From assembly GCA_025362765.1 (NCBI GenBank), contig JANYFI010000755.1, positions 1 to 10,099 of the forward strand: 10,099 nucleotides of DNA, written 5' to 3'. Under the pieces are notes generated by a model, which saw only the letters and a list, made by a program, of their open reading frames with translations, had not been told where the DNA came from and ran no database searches. Positions within the stretch are counted from its first letter, which is position 1. Every line of letters begins with the position of its first letter. The translations under genes and the position numbers were made by a program. Shown here one piece after another: positions 6,278 to 10,099 of this stretch. This DNA is from Ferruginibacter sp. (GTDB lineage Bacteria > Bacteroidota > Bacteroidia > Chitinophagales > Chitinophagaceae).

Positions 6278-8812
6278 ATGGATAACAGGCGTGATTTTAT
6301 TAAGAAAGCTGCTTTGCTTACCGGCAGCGCAGGTATAATGCAGGTGTTGCCCGCGGCATTACAAAGGGCGTTAGCCATTAACCCTACCTACGGCAGTACC
6401 TGGAAAGATGCGGAACACGTTGTGTTGCTGATGCAGGAAAACCGCTCTTTTGACCATTGCTTTGGCAGCCTACAAGGTGTTCGCGGCTTTAATGATCCCA
6501 GGGCTATCCCTTTGCCCAACCAACTACCCGTGTGGTTACAAAGCAATGCGGAAGGAAAAACATATACGCCCTTTCGGCTCAATATAAAAGATACAAAAGC
6601 TACCTGGATGCATTCGCTGCCACACTCGTGGGATAACCAGGTTGACGCCCGTAACAACGGAAAATATGATGGCTGGCTGGAAGCAAAAAGACCAGGAAAG
6701 CCTTACACAGACATCCCTATGACATTGGGATATTATACCCGTGAAGACATCCCGTTTTATTATGCCATGGCCGATGCCTTTACGGTATGTGACCAGCATT
6801 TCTGTTCATCCCTTACGGGTACTACCCCCAACCGGTTATACTTTTGGACAGGTGCCTTGCGGGAAGATGCCTTGTCAAAAGCAAGGGTTAGAAACAGTGA
6901 TACTGACTATGACCAGCAAGCTGCCTGGAAAACATTTCCTGAACGGTTGGAAGAACATGGAGTAAGCTGGAAGATTTACCAGAACGAACTCAGCGTGGGT
7001 GCTGGATTTGAAGGAGAAGAAGATTCGTGGCTGTCAAACTTTACGGATAATCCCATTGAATGGTTTTCACAATACAACGTAAAATTATCAAGAGGCTATA
7101 TTGATTTTTTACAAAAAGCGGAAGGCCTTATCCAGTTAAAAATAGCCGCCCTGGCGGAGCAACAAAAAACCATGGCTGCCACTGAAACAGAAAAAAATGT
7201 AAAAGTTATTAAAAGCCTGAAAGATTATCTCGTAGTAGTAAGTGCCGACAAAAAAGTGTACACTACCGAAAAATACAATAGCCTTACCGCTTTTGAAAAA
7301 AACATTCATGACAAAGCTTTTACTACCAACCACCAGGATGCTGATTTTCATGAACTGACAGAAATGGTGTATGAAAATAACGGCCAACAGGAGCAAATGA
7401 AAATTCCTAAAGGCGATATATTGCACCAGTTCCGGCAGGATGTAACCGACGGAAAGCTTCCCACTGTTTCGTGGATTGTGGCACCCGAAAATTTTTCTGA
7501 TCACCCTACTTCGCCCTGGTATGGCGCCTGGTATATTTCTGAAGTAATGGATATCTTAACAAAAAATCCTGAGGTATGGAAAAAAACCATTTTTATAGTT
7601 ACCTATGATGAAAATGATGGCTGCTTCGATCATGTTCCCCCCTTTGTACCTGCGCATTCCGCAAAACCCGAAACGGGGGCAACCACCGGCATCAGCACCG
7701 TGGATGAATTTGTGACGATGGAACAGGAACTAAAAGAACAGGAAAAAGAAGACAGGAGAGAAGGTCCGATCGGACTAGGCTTTCGGGTGCCCATGCTAAT
7801 TGCCAGCCCCTGGAGCCGCGGTGGCCAGGTTTGCTCTGAAGTATTTGACCATACATCTCCCCTGCAGTTTCTTGAAGCATTTATAAGTGAAAAAACCAGT
7901 AAGCCTATAAAAGAAACCAATATCAGCCAATGGCGCAGAACGGTTTGCGGTAACCTTACTTCAGCCTTTAAGCCTTATAATGGTGAAGCGATTGCCATGC
8001 CTGCATTTCTGCAGAAAGAAGCCTTCCTTCAATCTGTACACCAGGCTAAATTTAAAAACGTGCCGGATAATTATAAAGCCCTTAGCCCAGCTGATATCGA
8101 ACTTATTCACCGGGATCCAACCAGTTCCCCTTACCTGCCACCGCAGGAAAAAGGCATCAGGCCAGCCTGTGCATTACCCTACGAATTGTATGCAGACGGA
8201 ACATTGGGTACTGATAAAAAACAATTTACCATACAATGCAAAGCCGGCAATATTTTGTTTGGCAAAGCGGCCAGCGGCTCGGCGTTTAATGTATATGCGC
8301 ATGGAAAACACCGTGACACTACCGGCAACAAAATGGAAACAAACAGAAACTGGTCTCTTACCACATCCCCCGGCAAACCGGTAAGTTACCACTGGAATTT
8401 AAACGATTTTGAGCAGGAACAATACCAGTTGACCGTATACGGACCCAATGGTTTTTACCGTATGTTCAGCGGCAACAGCAACGATCCTGCAATAGAAACG
8501 ACCTACGGGTACGAACTTAATAAAAGTGGAAAAGCAACGGGCAACCTGTTGCTGCAACTGCATAATAAGTCTGCCAAAAACCTGGAAATTTACCTGCGGG
8601 ACAATGCCTATAAACAAGCTGCACAAACGATTACCCTGGCAGCTAACCAAACAAAAAAACTGGTATTGGATATTGCCAGGCAGTTTAACTGGTACGATTA
8701 TTCGCTGACTGTTAAGGGCAATAACCTTTTTCAAAAAAGATTTGCAGGCCATGTGGAAACCGGCAGGCAAAGTTTTACAGATCCGTTGATGGGACAGGCG
8801 ACACATGTATAA
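6278..8812 (+). CDS. Phosphocholine-specific phospholipase C, Tat-exported
   Basis: An 844-residue member of the acid phosphatase/phospholipase C superfamily, closest to the PlcH/PlcN-type phosphocholine-specific enzymes that cut phosphatidylcholine or sphingomyelin to phosphocholine plus diacylglycerol or ceramide. The N-terminus has a twin-arginine signal (MDNRRDFIKKAALL), implying export of a folded protein. Catalytic-domain motifs in order: MQENRSFDHCFG (52-63), HSWDNQ (116-121), GKYDGWL (128-134), the Thr-rich SSLTGTTPNRLYFW (177-190) where the family nucleophile is expected, SWIVAPENFSDHP (398-410), YDENDGCFDHVPP (443-455) and FDHTSPLQFLE (523-533). About 270-370 is a charged, helix-prone insert that makes it longer than the roughly 700-residue Pseudomonas enzymes. 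Residues about 630-830 fit two C-terminal DUF756-type beta domains. The start is the only sensible ATG and has no Shine-Dalgarno. The gene lies 217 bp after the receptor and ends at a strong terminator. Headgroup specificity is inferred from family. Confidence 0.95.
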   Translation: MDNRRDFIKKAALLTGSAGIMQVLPAALQRALAINPTYGSTWKDAEHVVLLMQENRSFDHCFGSLQGVRGFNDPRAIPLPNQLPVWLQSNAEGKTYTPFRLNIKDTKATWMHSLPHSWDNQVDARNNGKYDGWLEAKRPGKPYTDIPMTLGYYTREDIPFYYAMADAFTVCDQHFCSSLTGTTPNRLYFWTGALREDALSKARVRNSDTDYDQQAAWKTFPERLEEHGVSWKIYQNELSVGAGFEGEEDSWLSNFTDNPIEWFSQYNVKLSRGYIDFLQKAEGLIQLKIAALAEQQKTMAATETEKNVKVIKSLKDYLVVVSADKKVYTTEKYNSLTAFEKNIHDKAFTTNHQDADFHELTEMVYENNGQQEQMKIPKGDILHQFRQDVTDGKLPTVSWIVAPENFSDHPTSPWYGAWYISEVMDILTKNPEVWKKTIFIVTYDENDGCFDHVPPFVPAHSAKPETGATTGISTVDEFVTMEQELKEQEKEDRREGPIGLGFRVPMLIASPWSRGGQVCSEVFDHTSPLQFLEAFISEKTSKPIKETNISQWRRTVCGNLTSAFKPYNGEAIAMPAFLQKEAFLQSVHQAKFKNVPDNYKALSPADIELIHRDPTSSPYLPPQEKGIRPACALPYELYADGTLGTDKKQFTIQCKAGNILFGKAASGSAFNVYAHGKHRDTTGNKMETNRNWSLTTSPGKPVSYHWNLNDFEQEQYQLTVYGPNGFYRMFSGNSNDPAIETTYGYELNKSGKATGNLLLQLHNKSAKNLEIYLRDNAYKQAAQTITLAANQTKKLVLDIARQFNWYDYSLTVKGNNLFQKRFAGHVETGRQSFTDPLMGQATHV

Positions 8813-8835
8813 GCAGGCAAACGCAAAATATTTTA

Positions 8836-8872
8836 TTGATACCCACAATTGTTGTGGGTATCAATTTTTTTT
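8836..8872 (+). terminator. Strong intrinsic terminator after the phospholipase gene
   Basis: A perfect 13-bp stem, TTGATACCCACAA (8836-8848) with TTGTGGGTATCAA (8852-8864), has a 3-nt loop TTG and is followed directly by eight T (8865-8872). It begins 23 bp past the phospholipase stop codon. This is a textbook Rho-independent terminator. It separates the phospholipase from the sensor gene, which must have its own promoter. Confidence 0.92.
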
Positions 8873-9004
8873 ATAGGCAATTAATAATTCGCAGGATAAA
8901 GTAATGCCTGCGATTAAAAATCCGGGCATGATGGCGAATGAATGTAGGATTTTACCCAGGGTACAGTCCCGATTATTTTGTACTTAAAATCTGCGAACAA
9001 TGCC

Positions 9005-9061
9005 GCCGGTGTTAGTTTCGTTTTTTACTGCGCCGGTGACAGGAACATGCCGGTGCCGGTG
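9005..9061. repeat. Four short direct repeats GCCGGTG
   Basis: The heptamer GCCGGTG occurs at 9005-9011, 9032-9038, 9049-9055 and 9055-9061, the last two sharing one base. The start-to-start distances shrink: 27, 17 and 6 bp. The heptamer is GC-rich in an otherwise AT-rich spacer. No function is known to me; a protein-binding cluster or decay of an older sequence are both possible. Confidence 0.5.
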
Positions 9062-9315
9062 CTTAGAATGCGTAAGTTGTAGCAGGCTTGCATTTAAAAT
9101 TCTCTCCGTTTTTATATCCTTCTTTTTAAAGGTTGCAACTCTTAACACCCCTGTCAGGCGCCAATTTGGGATGTATCTGTGCAATAGGCCGTATTCAAAC
9201 ACATTGTGTTAATTTGAACTGAATGCTTTGATATTGGTATTTTTTTAACCATATTGTATAGCAATTCCCATCCTCGCCAAAAACCAGCGCTTATTTCCGC
9301 AACAAGGTTGATCCC

Positions 9316-9342
9316 GTTTACTCATAAAAAAAGGAAGTAAAC
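9316..9342. promoter_or_regulatory. Inverted repeat upstream of the sensor gene, possible operator or leader hairpin
   Basis: GTTTACT (9316-9322) and AGTAAAC (9336-9342) are perfect 7-bp complements around a 13-nt A-rich spacer. The repeat ends 28 bp before the ATG at 9371. A sequence close to the -7 promoter element (AACATTTG, 9340-9347) overlaps its right arm, but no TTG lies at the right distance. Position and symmetry suggest a regulator site or leader hairpin; nothing identifies the regulator. Confidence 0.35.
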
Positions 9343-9370
9343 ATTTGTCCATTTTCCAGCGTGTGCTACA

Positions 9371-10099
9371 ATGATACCATTCAAACTCTTAGTACCAGCA
9401 GTGTTAACCTGCTTAAAAAAAGTATACCTGTTACTGCCGCTGTTGCTATTGTATTCAACCGGTATAGGCCAGGCGATTTCTTTTAAAGACAGCATCGCAA
9501 TTATTTCAGATAGCAGGCAGCCCCAGTTGGTAATTCAACAGCTGCCCCTCGCAAATCTCCATTTTATAAAAGAACGGTACAACCGCATTGATATTGGCCT
9601 TGTAAAAAACGATTATCATTATTTCCTGCTCAAATTAACCGCTACAGATTCCCTGCTGCCACTAAGGTATTTATCCATCGACAATACCAGTCTCGACATC
9701 CTGCAGGTATATAAAATGACTGCCAACGGATCAGGCGTATTGCTTTACCAGGGCGGCAGCAGCATGGCTTTCAATACCAACAGAAAGTATGTATGGCATA
9801 CGGCGCCATTGGATATTGGTAAACTTCCTTCTTATTATTTGGTGGCAATTAAGGCCCCCTACAAAAATCTCAATGTGCGGTATGATATTATTGAAGCCGA
9901 TGCATTGCAACAACGATACGAAGTGTACCAGCGCTATGTGTTTTTTTACATGGGTATTGTAAGTATGATTGCCTTCGTAATGCTGATTGCATTTGTGTTA
10001 TTCAGGAAAGCGGTGTTTGGTGCCTACCTCGGGTACACTATCTGCGCCGGTGGCTGGATACTGACGCATTACGGCTGTATCTTTCCGCTGTTATATCCC
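9371..10099 (+). CDS. 7TMR-DISM membrane sensor protein, N-terminal part (cut by window edge)
   Basis: An open frame of 243 codons runs from the ATG at 9371 to the right edge without a stop. A basic start and hydrophobic segment (about 17-34, YLLLPLLLLYSTGIGQA) form a signal peptide or anchor. Residues about 50-175 match the style of the extracellular 7TMR-DISMED2 sensing domain (the DYHYFLLKL strand at 81-89, SIDNTSLDILQVYKM, and YLVAIKAPYKNL). From about 188 transmembrane helices begin (YVFFYMGIVSMIAFVML, then AYLGYTICAGGWIL), as in the 7TM block of these sensors. The ATG is the only candidate: an in-frame TAA lies at 9338-9340 and the next Met is residue 116. Such proteins usually end in a histidine kinase, HTH regulator or other signalling domain, which here is beyond the window. 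The ligand in this family is often proposed to be a carbohydrate, but that is not shown here. Confidence 0.8.
   Translation, partial: MIPFKLLVPAVLTCLKKVYLLLPLLLLYSTGIGQAISFKDSIAIISDSRQPQLVIQQLPLANLHFIKERYNRIDIGLVKNDYHYFLLKLTATDSLLPLRYLSIDNTSLDILQVYKMTANGSGVLLYQGGSSMAFNTNRKYVWHTAPLDIGKLPSYYLVAIKAPYKNLNVRYDIIEADALQQRYEVYQRYVFFYMGIVSMIAFVMLIAFVLFRKAVFGAYLGYTICAGGWILTHYGCIFPLLYP

Larger units (their letters stand above)
8873..9370. other. Intergenic region of about 500 bp without a convincing gene
   Basis: No convincing gene is seen on either strand. Two overlapping open frames (9000-9212 on + and 8984-9202 on -) cover the same stretch and neither resembles a known family. Visible structures are: a hairpin TCGCAGG/CCTGCGA (8889-8895 with 8907-8913, loop 11 nt); four GCCGGTG copies (9005-9061); an odd palindrome AACACA-T-TGTGTT (9198-9210); and an inverted repeat GTTTACT/AGTAAAC just before the sensor gene (9316-9342). 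The promoter of the sensor gene must be here, but I could not place it with confidence. Confidence 0.6.

Noticed and set aside
7136..7504. 122-residue minus-strand open frame inside the phospholipase gene
   Set aside because: It is antisense to clearly conserved phospholipase codons and its translation is rich in hydrophobic and aromatic residues, as expected from a shadow frame.
8399..8848. 149-residue minus-strand open frame at the phospholipase 3' end
   Set aside because: It is antisense to the C-terminal phospholipase domain and would begin inside the terminator hairpin. It is a shadow frame.
8984..9202. 72-residue open frame on the minus strand
   Set aside because: There is no signal peptide, no family resemblance and no promoter; it ends within the spacer. 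It is possibly a decayed gene, but I see no support.
9000..9212. Cys-rich 70-residue open frame on the + strand (CRCRCLECVSC)
   Set aside because: It overlaps an equally long open frame on the other strand, has no recognisable domain, and the Cys codons largely come from the GCCGGTG/TGC-rich repeats. It looks like chance reading of non-coding DNA.

Overview
The window looks like a chromosomal segment of a Bacteroidota bacterium, probably a Chitinophagaceae-type soil or aquatic relative; the family-level guess is inference. Four things support the phylum. One secreted protein carries a C-terminal type IX secretion (Por/T9SS) sorting domain. A TonB-dependent receptor has an N-terminal carboxypeptidase-regulatory-like domain, as in many Bacteroidota receptors. 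A 7TMR-DISM sensor lies at the right edge. Start codons lack Shine-Dalgarno sequences and follow AT-rich leaders, and one upstream region resembles the Bacteroidota TTG / TAnnTTTG promoter.

Layout, left to right. Positions 1-81 may hold the last 26 codons of a + strand gene, which converges on the next gene across a two-way terminator hairpin (112-138). Two minus-strand genes follow: a sialate O-acetylesterase-family SGNH hydrolase (162-1568) and, upstream of it in transcription order, a CotH-kinase-like protein with a T9SS tail (1802-3412). A 278-bp divergent region (3413-3690) contains small hairpins and the best promoter candidate. Next, on the + strand, come a TonB-dependent siderophore-type receptor (3691-6060) and a Tat-exported phosphocholine-specific phospholipase C (6278-8812), which ends at a strong terminator (8836-8872). 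About 500 bp without a convincing gene follows (8873-9370), holding a cluster of GCCGGTG repeats and an inverted repeat. The last feature is the start of a membrane sensor (9371 to the window edge) whose output domain is out of view.

Every complete gene here encodes an exported or envelope protein. The receptor and the phospholipase share a strand with a 217-bp gap and no clear terminator between them, so a joint nutrient-scavenging role (iron plus lipid phosphocholine) is possible but unproven. No phage, IS element, CRISPR array, tRNA or rRNA was seen, and the large genes show no frameshift. The most testable oddities are a pair of cysteines in the receptor plug (the only two in the protein), the CotH kinase/T9SS combination, and the repeat structures in the intergenic space before the sensor gene.
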